Source: Devosia sp. (GTDB lineage Bacteria > Pseudomonadota > Alphaproteobacteria > Rhizobiales > Devosiaceae). Taken from it: 64,000 nucleotides of DNA. Positions 1 to 8,628 of the stretch are shown here, piece by piece (the stretch's first letter is position 1; every line of letters starts with the position of its first letter). The stretch lies in assembly GCA_016713105.1 (NCBI GenBank), contig JADJPS010000018.1, positions 186,001 to 250,000 of the forward strand, written 5' to 3'. The notes beneath the pieces were generated by a model, which was not told the DNA's origin, searched no databases, and saw only the letters and a program-made list of their open reading frames with translations. Both the position numbers and the translations under genes were made by a program.

Positions 1-8
1 ATATCGCG

Positions 9-926
9 ATGAAGGGTATCTCGCTTCGCCAGCTCTCCGCCGTCCTCGCCGTTCACAAGACCGGCAGGATCGTCAACGCTGCCAGGGAGTTGAGCCTCAC
101 CCAACCGGCGGTATCGCTGCAGATCCAGGAAGCCGAACGGGTAGCCGGGACACCCCTGTTCGAACGCACGCGAGAGGGACTGCGTCCCACTGCCGCAGGT
201 TCCGCCGTGATCGAAGCCGCGCTGGAGATCGACGAAACGCTCCGGCGTCTCGGCGACGAGATCTCGGCCATCCGGGGCGGACGGCGCGGCAGGCTCCGGC
301 TCGGGGTGGTCTCGACGGCCAAGTACTTCGCCCCGGCCATCATGGCGGCCTTCATGCAGCTGCACCCGGAACTCGAGATCAGCCTGTGGGTCGGGAACCG
401 CGACGAGACGATCGCCAGCCTCGAGGCCCAGCGGATCGATGTTGCCCTGATGGGGCGCCCGCCACGGGAATTCCCGGTCCGCGCCACCCAGATCGGCGAG
501 CATCCGTTCGTGATCATCGCCCCGACCGGTCACCCCCTCGTCGGCCATGCCGGAATCTCCAAGCAGCAGATCGCAGAGGAGAACTTCCTCGTCCGCGAGC
601 GTGGCTCCGGCACTCGCACGGCACTCGACATCTTCCTCTCCGAGATCCCCGGCCGCATCGAGAACATCGGCGTCGAACTGGGGTCGAACGAAACCATCAA
701 GCAGGCGGTCATGGCCGGGCTGGGGGTGGCGCTCATTTCCGCCCACACCATCGCCCAGGAGATCGAGTTCGGCCGGCTCGCCATCCTCGACGTCGAGGGC
801 CTGCCCATCATCCGCAACTGGTTCTCGGTGTCGCGGGCGGACCGCACGCCCAGCCCGGCGATGGTCGCCTTCGAGGCCTTCCTGCGCGAGCACGGCCGCT
901 CGTTCCTGCCCGATGTGATTTCCTGA
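9..926 (+). CDS. LysR-type transcriptional regulator, CbbR-like
   Basis: This is a 305-aa LysR-type regulator. The N-terminal winged helix-turn-helix (residues about 4-63) contains the typical SLTQPAVSLQIQEAE recognition-helix region. It is followed by a linker helix and a periplasmic-binding-protein-like effector domain (about 90-295) with the GSGTRTALD stretch found in CbbR/CysB-like members. The start lies only 9 bases from the window edge, so upstream sequence, any ribosome-binding site and the divergent target gene cannot be seen. Length is normal for the family. The effector and target are unknown; the CbbR-like assignment rests on the effector-domain pattern only, and no RuBisCO genes are visible here. 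Confidence 0.85.
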   Translation: MKGISLRQLSAVLAVHKTGRIVNAARELSLTQPAVSLQIQEAERVAGTPLFERTREGLRPTAAGSAVIEAALEIDETLRRLGDEISAIRGGRRGRLRLGVVSTAKYFAPAIMAAFMQLHPELEISLWVGNRDETIASLEAQRIDVALMGRPPREFPVRATQIGEHPFVIIAPTGHPLVGHAGISKQQIAEENFLVRERGSGTRTALDIFLSEIPGRIENIGVELGSNETIKQAVMAGLGVALISAHTIAQEIEFGRLAILDVEGLPIIRNWFSVSRADRTPSPAMVAFEAFLREHGRSFLPDVIS

Positions 927-1217
927 GGCCGGGCCTTCACCGTGCCCCGCCGAGGACGGGACGCCACTCTAGCCACCTGGCAGGCGGGGCCCATGTGGTC
1001 CCGGCGAAGCGCCGACGCCAAGTGGTTCTCTGCGGGACTGCCCAACCTCAAGGGAGCCATCCTCAGGCCACATCCCGATCTGTCCGCCCCGCCGCCGGCG
1101 CCACCGCGTCCGTGAACAGCGGCGGCAGCGCGAACATTAGGACAAAATTACCGATCCCGACTAACGGCGCCGAAAGCCGCGCCTCCGATGCTGGGGCGAG
1201 CAGAGGATGGAGTGGAT

Positions 1218-2108
1218 ATGCCTGGCGCTGGCGCAATCCGGCAGTTCGGCGAGGCCTTGACGGCCTGGCTGCTGCGCATCGGGCTCGTCCGGGCCGTGCT
1301 GGTGATCGCCGCCTTCTCGGTGCTTTCGTCGGTGATGATCACCGGGGTGGGCATCCACCTCACCCTGCCCGACATAGCCCTCCAAGAGTGGATCTACTTC
1401 GCCATCCTCACGCCGGCACTGATCTCGCCGGTGGTCGGCATGGTGGTGATGTCCCTCGCCTACCGGCTCGCCCACGCGCAGCAGGCCCTCGCCTCGCTGG
1501 CAGAGACCGATCCACTGACCGGCATCGGCAATCGCCGGCACTTCATCGACAGCGCCGAAGCTGCCCTGGAAGTGGCGGCGGGGCACGGAGAGCTGACAGC
1601 CCTGCTCATGCTCGACGTCGATCACTTCAAGCAGCTGAACGATCGTCATGGCCACGCCGCGGGAGATGAGGCGCTGATTGCCATCGCGCAGTGCTGCAGC
1701 CGCCTGCTGGGACCCACGCACGTGCTCGGTCGCTGGGGGGGCGAGGAATTCTGCGTCCTGCTGCCCGCAACCTCGGTCAGCCAGGCCACCGGGACCGCCG
1801 AACAGCTGCGCCGCGCCATCGCGGACCTGGACATAGAGGACATACCGGATGGCGTGTCGGTCAGCATCGGCGTCGCGGGCACGGCCGGAGAGCGACTGGA
1901 CCTCGATGCGCTGCTCGTCGCGGCGGACCGTCAGCTCTACCGGGCCAAGGCAGAGGGGCGGGACCGCGTCAGTTCGGAGGAGCCGGCCGATGTCGAGCAC
2001 CCGCTTCAGCTGGCCCCCGGCCTCGAGGCGTCTCGCCCTCAGACCCCGCTGACCTCGCGGATGAAGGTGGCCATCAGCCCGGTCATCTCGACGGGCGGCA
2101 GGGCGTAG
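1218..2108 (+). CDS. Membrane-anchored diguanylate cyclase (GGDEF domain)
   Basis: This 296-aa protein should make cyclic di-GMP from two GTP. Two hydrophobic segments near the N-terminus (about residues 20-45 and 57-83) anchor it in the membrane. They are followed by a GGDEF domain starting at SLAETDPLTGIGNRR and carrying an intact GGEEF active-site motif (RWGGEEFCVLL). The RxxD inhibitory I-site that usually precedes GGEEF is absent, so product inhibition may be lacking. I chose the ATG at 1218 because GGAG lies just upstream; an in-frame ATG exists at 1188. The last 23 codons run antisense into the 3' end of the convergent gene at 2039. The C-terminal tail of about 45 residues after the GGDEF domain is not conserved-looking. 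Confidence 0.85.
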   Translation: MPGAGAIRQFGEALTAWLLRIGLVRAVLVIAAFSVLSSVMITGVGIHLTLPDIALQEWIYFAILTPALISPVVGMVVMSLAYRLAHAQQALASLAETDPLTGIGNRRHFIDSAEAALEVAAGHGELTALLMLDVDHFKQLNDRHGHAAGDEALIAIAQCCSRLLGPTHVLGRWGGEEFCVLLPATSVSQATGTAEQLRRAIADLDIEDIPDGVSVSIGVAGTAGERLDLDALLVAADRQLYRAKAEGRDRVSSEEPADVEHPLQLAPGLEASRPQTPLTSRMKVAISPVISTGGRA

Positions 2109-2830
2109 CGGCCGACGGCGTCCGGCAGCCCCATGTTGCCGCTGATCACGAAGGCGCGGAGCCCCCTCGCCGCAAGCAAGCGGGCCTGATCGATACTGAG
2201 CCCGCCCACCACCTGTACGGACACCTCGGCGCCGACGGCGTCGAATACCGCCGCAGCGATATCGGCGAGATGGCCCGACTGCATCAGCGCAGGATCGGCA
2301 CGGCGCGCATCGAGCTGCAGGTGCAGCCCCACCCCGTCGACGCCGGCATCGACCATCTGGCGGGCCACTGCGACTGCCAGAGCGGCGGGGCCCTGGTGCG
2401 GCACGAGGATGTCGGCGAAGGCGAGGCGCGGAACGTCCGGGGTCCGCTCCCGGTACTGGTCGCGAACGGCACAGATGCCGCGGGCACTGGCGACCCCGGC
2501 AAGCGCCAGGAAATCGATGATGTTGCCGCCGCCCTGGTACACCCCGGCCGCCTCGTAGGCGCCGCCGTCCATGGTCTTCATGTCGGCGAGCAGCAAGGCC
2601 TGGGGGAAGCGCTGGCGGAAGATCGGCACCACGTTCCTGACGCCTTCGGTCTTGAGCAGCGGCGTGCCCAGCTCAATGAGCGTCACGCCGGCGGCAAGTG
2701 CAGCCTCGGCCACGACCAGGCCCTGCGGTACGTTGTCGGTATCGACCGAGATCTGGAAGCTGAAGCGGCGGCGCAACAGGTCGAGGACGCGCATCGAGGC
2801 GGTCGGCACGGATGCGGCAAGCGAGGTCAT
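2039..2830 (-). CDS. HUMPS-family protein (hexulose-6-phosphate synthase / 3-keto-gulonate-6-phosphate decarboxylase-like)
   Basis: This 263-aa beta/alpha-barrel protein belongs to the orotidine-5-phosphate decarboxylase superfamily. The DxKxxD catalytic motif is visible as LADMKTMDGG, in the form used by hexulose-6-phosphate synthase and keto-gulonate-6-phosphate decarboxylase. A glycine-rich phosphate-binding region (VQVVGGLS, AFVISGNMG) follows near the C-terminus. Hexulose-6-phosphate synthase would condense formaldehyde with ribulose 5-phosphate; the decarboxylase would make xylulose 5-phosphate. No phosphohexuloisomerase or ascorbate-pathway gene is nearby, so the substrate is open. I chose the ATG at 2830 because an AGGAG lies 9 bases upstream; the frame is open to 2926. 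It is monocistronic and its 3' end overlaps the diguanylate cyclase gene by 70 bp. Confidence 0.7.
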   Translation of the reverse strand: MTSLAASVPTASMRVLDLLRRRFSFQISVDTDNVPQGLVVAEAALAAGVTLIELGTPLLKTEGVRNVVPIFRQRFPQALLLADMKTMDGGAYEAAGVYQGGGNIIDFLALAGVASARGICAVRDQYRERTPDVPRLAFADILVPHQGPAALAVAVARQMVDAGVDGVGLHLQLDARRADPALMQSGHLADIAAAVFDAVGAEVSVQVVGGLSIDQARLLAARGLRAFVISGNMGLPDAVGRYALPPVEMTGLMATFIREVSGV

Positions 2831-3022
2831 GCGGGCGGGCTCCTGGGCGACAAGACATCCGCAGAGTAGCCCCTCTCGCCGCCGGAAGCGCGCATCAAGC
2901 GACATCGGCGGCATCGTCTTGCACAAGATTTGTGCGGAGTGCCAAGGGCTTGAGCAATATTGGAGAAACCAGAATTTAATCCGGCTTCACTATGCTGTCG
3001 ATTGCGACTTGGGGAATGCAGA

Positions 3023-5125
3023 ATGCGCAAACTGTCTATCGGCAACCGGCTGACGCTCATCGTCTTGCTGTCGCTGCTGTCCGTGCTCTTCCTGGGCAAC
3101 CTGTTCGTGTCGCAGAGCCTCAAGGAGATCAGTTTCGCCAGCCGCGAGCTCAGCGGCGTCAACGTGCTGGCCCCGCTGCTGGAAGACCTGTCGCGAGCGG
3201 CGAAGGGAGGGGCTCCGGCGAACCTGCCGGGGCTGGATGCACTCGTTGCCGAAGCGCCCGAACTCGACCTCGATGGGCACCTGGCCGCGCTGAGAAGGCT
3301 GGCCGACGAGGACGCCTCGAACGATGAGCTGCGCGATGCGCTCAGAGGCATGATCGCGAAGGTTGGCGATACGTCGAACCTCATTCTCGATCCGGATCTC
3401 GACAGCTACTACGTGATGGACATCCTGATCGGCCGGCTGCCATTCGCGCTGGACAGCTCGGCCCGGCTCGTGGGGGAGTTCCTGTCCGCAGCGGAAACCG
3501 CCATCGTCGCCGACCAGACCCGCATCGACCTGGTTGCCGGGCTTGGTGGCCTCGCCGCGAACGTCAAGGCGCTGGGCAGCTCGTACGACTCGGCACTGTC
3601 CGGCAACAAGACCGGCCTCGTCGCCGACCGGATGGGAGGTGCCATCGCGGCATTCGCGGCGACCGCTGACCGGCTGTACGCCACGCTCAACGTCGGCATC
3701 ACCATGCTGGCCGCGAGCGGCGACCGAAGCGCCGACACCGTGGCGGCAGCGCAGCGCGACCTTGTTGCGGCCAGCGATGTCCTGCTGGAACGTGCGGTCG
3801 AGACTCTCACGACGCTGCTGCAGCAACGCATCGATCGCTTCGTGACGACCCTGCTGCAATCCCTGATCTCGGCAGCGCTGCTGGTTGCCGTGGTGTTTGC
3901 CGTCACCTGGCTCTTCGCCCAGAGCATCCTGCGCAACGTCCGCCGCCTGGAAGCCGATATCCGGGCCCTGGCCGACGATGACAATGCCACGCTGCGTGCC
4001 CTTGGCGGCAAGGACGAACTCGCCGCCATCGCAACGGCAGTCGAGTACCTCAAGACCGTCACGGTCGAACGGCTGCGCGAGGCCGCGAGGGCACAGTCCG
4101 AGACACGCGAGGCGGCCCTGATGCTCGAGCAGAAGGCGCAGTCCGAGCGCGAGGCCGGCCTGCTCGAACAATCGCGGGCGGCGAACGAACAGAGGCGGCT
4201 GGTCGAGGACCTGTCGCAATCGCTGGAACTGCTTGCCAACGGCGATCTGGACTGCCGCATGCAGGACAATTTCACCGGCGAACTCGGCAGGGTGGTCGCA
4301 GCATTCAACGCCACCGTCGAGAAGCTGGCGCAGACCATCGCCAGCATCCAGACGTCGTCATCGACAATGCGCTCCGCCACCTCGGAGATCCTCGCCGGTG
4401 CCAATGATCTGTCGGCGCGCAGCAGCATGCAGGCCGAACGCCTCAAGGACACCGCCGGCCGGATCACCGCACTCAGGGATGCCGTGTCGCAGAACTCCCA
4501 GGGGGTGGCCAGGGCTGGCCAGATCGCCTCGCGCGTAGCCGAGACGGCGCAGGACGGCCGGACGGTGATGCTCGAGGCGGACGGTGCGATGAGCGAGGCA
4601 AAGGCCTCCTCGCAAAAGGTCTTCGACGTGATCAGCATGATCGACGACATCGCCTTCCAGACCAACCTGCTGGCCCTGAACGCGGCCGTCGAGGCGGCCC
4701 GCGCCGGCGACGCCGGCAAGGGTTTTGCCGTCGTGGCGGTGGAAGTCCGCCGGCTGGCGCAATCGGCGGCCGCTGCATCGCAGGACGTCAAGAAGCTCAT
4801 CGAAACCACCGGCCGCGATGTCGCCAACGGCGTCCGGCTGGTGTCGAACGCCGGCGACCTGCTCGAACGGGTTGCGGGCCTTGCCGCCGAGTCGCAGCAG
4901 TTGATGGAAGGCCTCTCCCGCTCCAGCGCCCACCAGGCCGAGGATGTGGCCGCCGTCGCCCACGCCGTCGACCAGCTGGACGAGATCACCCAGCACAACG
5001 CGGCCCTGGCCGAAGAAACGAACGCCGCGATCGAACAGACCGAAACCCAGGCCGAACGCCTGGCCTCGGCGGTCGGGGCGTTTCAGTACCGATCCGGCGA
5101 CGGCCGTCGGGCGCGGGCAGCCTAG
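3023..5125 (+). CDS. Methyl-accepting chemotaxis protein
   Basis: This 700-aa transmembrane chemoreceptor has a short cytoplasmic N-terminus, a first membrane helix (about residues 7-30), a periplasmic helical sensor domain of about 240 residues, and a second membrane helix (LISAALLVAVVFAVTWLF). A HAMP domain, a long charged coiled coil, a second HAMP-like segment (LELLANGDLDCRM) and the cytoplasmic signalling domain follow. The signalling hairpin tip is DDIAFQTNLLALNAAVEAAR, the contact site for CheA/CheW. The C-terminus ends in alanine-rich sequence with no CheR-tethering pentapeptide. The start at 3023 is preceded by GGGGAA; the frame is open from 2960. No che genes are in the window, so it must feed a chemotaxis system encoded elsewhere. 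The ligand is unknown. Confidence 0.93.
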   Translation: MRKLSIGNRLTLIVLLSLLSVLFLGNLFVSQSLKEISFASRELSGVNVLAPLLEDLSRAAKGGAPANLPGLDALVAEAPELDLDGHLAALRRLADEDASNDELRDALRGMIAKVGDTSNLILDPDLDSYYVMDILIGRLPFALDSSARLVGEFLSAAETAIVADQTRIDLVAGLGGLAANVKALGSSYDSALSGNKTGLVADRMGGAIAAFAATADRLYATLNVGITMLAASGDRSADTVAAAQRDLVAASDVLLERAVETLTTLLQQRIDRFVTTLLQSLISAALLVAVVFAVTWLFAQSILRNVRRLEADIRALADDDNATLRALGGKDELAAIATAVEYLKTVTVERLREAARAQSETREAALMLEQKAQSEREAGLLEQSRAANEQRRLVEDLSQSLELLANGDLDCRMQDNFTGELGRVVAAFNATVEKLAQTIASIQTSSSTMRSATSEILAGANDLSARSSMQAERLKDTAGRITALRDAVSQNSQGVARAGQIASRVAETAQDGRTVMLEADGAMSEAKASSQKVFDVISMIDDIAFQTNLLALNAAVEAARAGDAGKGFAVVAVEVRRLAQSAAAASQDVKKLIETTGRDVANGVRLVSNAGDLLERVAGLAAESQQLMEGLSRSSAHQAEDVAAVAHAVDQLDEITQHNAALAEETNAAIEQTETQAERLASAVGAFQYRSGDGRRARAA

Positions 5126-5143
5126 CGGGCGGCAGCAACCGCC

Positions 5144-5986
5144 TCACCCCAGTTCCAGCGTCGTCACCCCGAAGATCTGCGGGAGCGGCAGTGCCGGCGC
5201 CGGACCGAGGTACATCCGGGCCGTCTCGAAGGCGGGGGTGAACCCCAGGCGCCGGACCATCGCGAGGGCGGCGGTGTTGGGATCCGGCACGTCGATGAAG
5301 ACCGGGTCGGTACCGGCCGGCGTCACCAGGGTGGCCAGCAGCGCCTCGGCGATGGCGGGTGTCTCGGCAAACAGCGGGCCGATCTTCCAGCCCTCGACGC
5401 ACCGGCGGATGGTACCGTAGCCGCGCAACGCGCCATCCTCGAGATAGCCCTCGGTCTGCCGCGTCGCGGATGGAGCGAGCCAGGCGGCGAGGAACTTCGG
5501 CCGTGGCGCCGCGACATGCCGGCTGTCGAACTCGACCACGGCCGGGAGATCGTCCGGCGTCAGCGGCCGGACATAGGAGCGCTTGGCGACGAGCCCCCTG
5601 AGCACCCCACCCCAGCGGGCGCTCCGGTGCGCGAAGGCGAAACCCGAGCGCGCATAGTTGGCCTGCTGCGCCGGCACGCCGTCGAGCCCGATGGTCCGGC
5701 CGGCGGCGCTCGCCAGGCCGGCATCCCACAGCGCCTTGCCGTAGCCGCGGCAACGGTGCGCGGGATGGACGATGTAGAGCCCGAGGAATGCGAAGCGGTC
5801 ACCGTACCTGACCACCGAGATGCACCCGACGCGCACCGTTCCCAACCATCCAATGAGGAAGCCCGCAGGGTCCTCGGCGTAAAAGGGGATGGCGTCGTCG
5901 AGGCCCGGATTCCACCCCTCCTCGCGGGCCCAGCCGAGCACCGCTTCGAGATCGGCGCGACTCATCGTGCGAATATCGAGCTTCAT
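5144..5986 (-). CDS. GNAT-family N-acetyltransferase
   Basis: This 280-aa acetyltransferase has an N-terminal GNAT domain (about residues 3-130). The acetyl-CoA-binding signature is visible as HPAHRCRGYGKALWDAG (Q/RxxGxG/A type). A C-terminal half (about 140-280) resembles the YitH/HolE-like domain often fused to GNATs. Its ATG overlaps the stop of the racemase by 4 bp (ATGA), so the two are translationally coupled as the last genes of the ABC operon that starts at 11036. Coupling to an uptake operon suggests it acetylates the imported compound or a breakdown product. The substrate is not identifiable from sequence. Confidence 0.85.
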   Translation of the reverse strand: MKLDIRTMSRADLEAVLGWAREEGWNPGLDDAIPFYAEDPAGFLIGWLGTVRVGCISVVRYGDRFAFLGLYIVHPAHRCRGYGKALWDAGLASAAGRTIGLDGVPAQQANYARSGFAFAHRSARWGGVLRGLVAKRSYVRPLTPDDLPAVVEFDSRHVAAPRPKFLAAWLAPSATRQTEGYLEDGALRGYGTIRRCVEGWKIGPLFAETPAIAEALLATLVTPAGTDPVFIDVPDPNTAALAMVRRLGFTPAFETARMYLGPAPALPLPQIFGVTTLELG

Positions 5987-6675
5987 GCCGACAGCGTGCG
6001 CCGGAAGGTACCCGATTGCGAGGTGGCAAGCCGCATCGTCACCAGCCCTTCAGCCAGCTTGACGGCTGCCGCCACGCCATCCACCACCGGCACGTGGTGC
6101 CGCGCCGCAAGGTCGGCGGCAAGGTCGGCCATGCCGGCGCAGCCCAGCACGATGGCGTCGGCATTGTCGTGCAGGAGCGCCGAGGCGATCTCGTCGGAGA
6201 TGGTCTCTCGCGCCGTCGAGCCCGGGCGCTCGAGTTCCAGCACCGGCACGTCGCTGGCCCGCACCTTGCCGCAGCGGGCGGCGAGCCCGTATCGCATGAT
6301 GTTCTCCTGGATAACCGGGATCGAGACCGAGAGCGTCGTCACCACCGAGAAGCGCTCGGCCACCAGCATCGCATAGTGATAGGCCGCCTCCCCTATCCCC
6401 ACCACCGGGATGCGCGTGCGCCTGCGGGCGGCATAGAGGCCGGTGTCGTCGAAACAGGCGATGACGATGGCATCGAACCCGCCGGCCTTGTCGATCTCCT
6501 CGAACAGGCCCGGCAGCGCCGCCTCCCCATCCTCGGCGCCCTGGATCGAGGCCGGCCCTCTCGCCGGGTTACGGGCGACGATCTCGGTGCCGGCCGAGGC
6601 CGCCTCGGCCGCCGCGTGACCGATCTTTTCGGTCATCGAGGCGGTGGTGTTGGGGTTGATGACGAGGATACGCAT
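5983..6675 (-). CDS. Asp/Glu/hydantoin racemase family protein
   Basis: This 230-aa protein belongs to the Asp/Glu/hydantoin racemase superfamily, which includes allantoin and hydantoin racemases, arylmalonate decarboxylase and maleate isomerase. It has the MRILVINPNTT start typical of hydantoin/allantoin racemases. Both catalytic cysteines are present: Cys74 in IACFDDTG and Cys179 in VLGCAGM, so two-base racemisation is plausible. It overlaps the upstream permease by 1 bp and the downstream acetyltransferase by 4 bp, so it belongs to the ABC operon. That context suggests interconversion of stereoisomers of the imported compound, for example a hydantoin or ureide, but the substrate is inference. 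Confidence 0.85.
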   Translation of the reverse strand: MRILVINPNTTASMTEKIGHAAAEAASAGTEIVARNPARGPASIQGAEDGEAALPGLFEEIDKAGGFDAIVIACFDDTGLYAARRRTRIPVVGIGEAAYHYAMLVAERFSVVTTLSVSIPVIQENIMRYGLAARCGKVRASDVPVLELERPGSTARETISDEIASALLHDNADAIVLGCAGMADLAADLAARHHVPVVDGVAAAVKLAEGLVTMRLATSQSGTFRRTLSA

Positions 6676-7487
6676 CAGCTGGCCCGCTTGCGGCTGATCA
6701 GCGCGATGGCACCCACCGTCCCGGCGATGATCAGGAAGCTGAACAGCGTGGTCACCGTGCCCAGGGCGTAGAGCACGGGCGTCGTCACGTTGGTGGTCAT
6801 GGCGTAGATCTCGAGCGGCAGCGTGTTGTAGGTGCCCATGGTGAGCAGCGAGCGGGCAAACTCGTCATAGCTCAGCGAGAAGCCGAACAGGCCCACCCCG
6901 ATCAGGCTCGGCGCGATCATCGGCAGCAGCACATGCCAGAAGGTCTGCCACGGCGAGGCGCCGAGATCGCGGCCGGCTTCCTCGTAGCTGGGCGAAAAGC
7001 GGTTGAAGACCGCGAACATGATCAGGACGCCGAAGGGCAGCGTCCAGGTGAGATGCGCCCCGAAGCCGGAGCCGAACCAGGATGGCCGCATGCCCAGCTG
7101 CTGGTACAGCACGCCGATGCCGAGGCTGACGATGATCGAGGGAACGACGAGGCTCGCGATGGTGAGGTAGAACAGCGGCGTCGCCCCGAAGAAACGGCGG
7201 CGGAAGGCGAGCCCGGCGAGCAGCGCCACCACGACCGTCGCCGCCATCACCAGCAGGCCCAGGATCAGCGAGCGCGAGAAGCTGGCGCCGAAATCACCCA
7301 CCGCCTGCTTCTCGAACAGGTTGCCGAACCAGTGCAGCGACACCCCGTTGAGCGGAAAGGTGAGGCCGCCCGAGGGGCCCTGGAAGCTCAGGATGAAGAT
7401 CGCCGACATCGGCCCGTAGAGGAACAGCACGAACAGCACGAAGAAGCCCGCGAGGACATAGAAACCGAGACCGCGTCTGTCTCCCAT
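6675..7487 (-). CDS. ABC transporter permease, PotC-like
   Basis: This 270-aa inner-membrane permease of the spermidine/putrescine/opine (PotC) type has six predicted membrane helices. The EAA cytoplasmic loop is visible as EEAGRDLGASPWQTFWHVLLPMI, the contact with the ATPase. The N-terminus runs through a hydrophobic first helix (GFYVLAGFFVLFVLFLYGPM). Three bases separate it from the upstream permease and it overlaps the racemase by 1 bp. It works with the permease at 7491, the binding protein at 8629 and the ATPase at 9948. Length is normal. Confidence 0.92.
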   Translation of the reverse strand: MGDRRGLGFYVLAGFFVLFVLFLYGPMSAIFILSFQGPSGGLTFPLNGVSLHWFGNLFEKQAVGDFGASFSRSLILGLLVMAATVVVALLAGLAFRRRFFGATPLFYLTIASLVVPSIIVSLGIGVLYQQLGMRPSWFGSGFGAHLTWTLPFGVLIMFAVFNRFSPSYEEAGRDLGASPWQTFWHVLLPMIAPSLIGVGLFGFSLSYDEFARSLLTMGTYNTLPLEIYAMTTNVTTPVLYALGTVTTLFSFLIIAGTVGAIALISRKRAS

Positions 7488-7490
7488 CTC

Positions 7491-8410
7491 TCAGAGCTCC
7501 TTGCGGATGTCGACGACGCGAAGAATCGCCCCGACAAGCAGCAGCACCAGCGCCAGCAGCACCACGGCATTGGCCGCCGCGGCCGGGTATTGCAGCAGGC
7601 TCATCTGGTTCTTCATCATCAGCGCCACCGAGGCGCTCTGGCCGCCGCTCATCACCTGGACGGTCGAATAGTCGGCCATCACCAGCGTCACCACGAAGAT
7701 CGTGCCGATGGCCATGCCGGGCCGCGCCAGCGGCAGGATCACCGTCCACAGGATCTGGAACGGGCTTGCGCCGGCGTCGCGCGCTGCCTCGATCAGCGAG
7801 CGGTCGATGCGCATCAGGGTGTTGAAGATCGGCGTCACCATGAACAGGGTGTAGAGATGCACCATGGCGAGCACGACCGCGAAGTCGGAGTAGAGCAGCC
7901 ACTCGATCGGCTGCGGAACGAGGCCGAGCTGGATCAGCGTGGAATTCACCAGCCCGTTGCGTCCGAGGACCGGGATCCAGCTGATCATCCGGATGATGTT
8001 GGAGGTGAGGAAGGGCACGGTGCAGATCAGGAACAGCACCGTCTGGACCGTCGCGGTCCTGATGTGAAAGGCGAGAAGTAGGCGATCCAGAAGCCTGCGA
8101 ACAGCGTGATGCCCCAGACGATCGCGGCGAATTTCAGCGTATTGAGATAGGTCTTCCAGGTGACCCAGCTGCCCAGCACGTCCTCGTAGTTGAGCGTGAT
8201 GAAACCCGGGTAGAGCCCGGCGAAATCGTAGTCCCAGAAGCTGACGACGAGGAGGAACAGGATCGGCAGCAGCAGGAAGAAGCCGAGGATGACCGCCAGC
8301 GGCAGCGCCTGCAGATAGGACGCGACCCGCGCGAGCGAGAGGGGCCGCCGCCGGGGCTTGCTCGAACCCGTTACAGTGATCTGGTCTGCTACAGTCACAA
8401 GACTCTCCAT
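7491..8410 (-). pseudogene. ABC transporter permease, PotB-like, frameshifted
   Basis: This is the second permease of the PotABCD-type system, split across two frames. Codons from 8410 down to about 8080 read through the N-terminal part and first helices and end in-frame as GFWIAYF. From about 8075 the neighbouring frame continues LAFHIRTATVQTVLFLI and runs through the EAA loop (EAARDAGASPFQILWTVILP) to the stop at 7491. Joined, they give a normal PotB-like permease of about 306 aa. The simplest repair is one missing A in the AA at 8076-8077 (T in the coding strand). Whether this is real inactivation or a read error cannot be told from one sequence. A disabled permease would silence the whole transporter. 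Confidence 0.85.
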
Positions 8411-8422
8411 ATGCCCGCACTT

Positions 8423-8588
8423 CTCCCTCCCCCTTGCGGGGAGGGTAGCGAAGCTTGGGCCGTCAGGCCCTTAGCAGGGCTGGGGTAGGGGTGCGTTTTC
8501 GGCACCGAGTACCAAGGCCACCCCCACCCTAGTTGCGCCAGGTCGCTGCGCTCCCGGCTCCGCTACCCTCCCCGCAAGGGGGAGGGAG
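8423..8588. repeat. 166-bp palindromic intergenic repeat with perfect 28-bp arms
   Basis: The arms at 8423-8450 and 8561-8588 are perfect reverse complements (28 of 28 bases, G/C-rich with a central CCTTGCGGGG-type core). Inside them a second, imperfect pairing exists between the G-rich stretch near 8479-8495 and the C-rich stretch near 8516-8531. In RNA the element would fold into a long bipartite stem-loop. It fills the gap between the binding-protein gene and the frameshifted permease gene of one operon. Similar G/C palindromes are dispersed in rhizobial genomes (known in general terms). Here it could stabilise the upstream binding-protein message or attenuate read-through into the permeases. 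Confidence 0.85.
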
Positions 8589-8628
8589 GGTGCCCACGTC
8601 CGGAGCGCAGCGTGGTTGTGAGAGGCCC

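Noticed and set aside
927..1217. Small gene between the LysR and cyclase genes
   Set aside because: Short open frames exist, but none with a ribosome-binding site and plausible composition; the region appears to be non-coding leader.
386..1669. Long plus-strand open frame across the LysR gene end and the cyclase gene
   Set aside because: Arg/His/Pro-rich composition typical of frame shadow; it overlaps two well-supported genes in other frames.
3409..4998. Long open frame antisense to the chemoreceptor gene (529 codons)
   Set aside because: High GC keeps antisense frames open. The translation is Ser/Arg/Ala-rich and without domain logic, while the plus strand encodes an unmistakable chemoreceptor.
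6933..8081. Plus-strand open frame of 382 codons opposite the permease genes
   Set aside because: Composition (Asp/Glu/Arg/His-rich, no hydrophobic core) is that of the complement of membrane-protein codons.
8423..8588. Palindromic repeat as an insertion sequence or CRISPR unit
   Set aside because: No open reading frame, no target-site duplication that I can see and no repeat-spacer series; it is one palindromic element.
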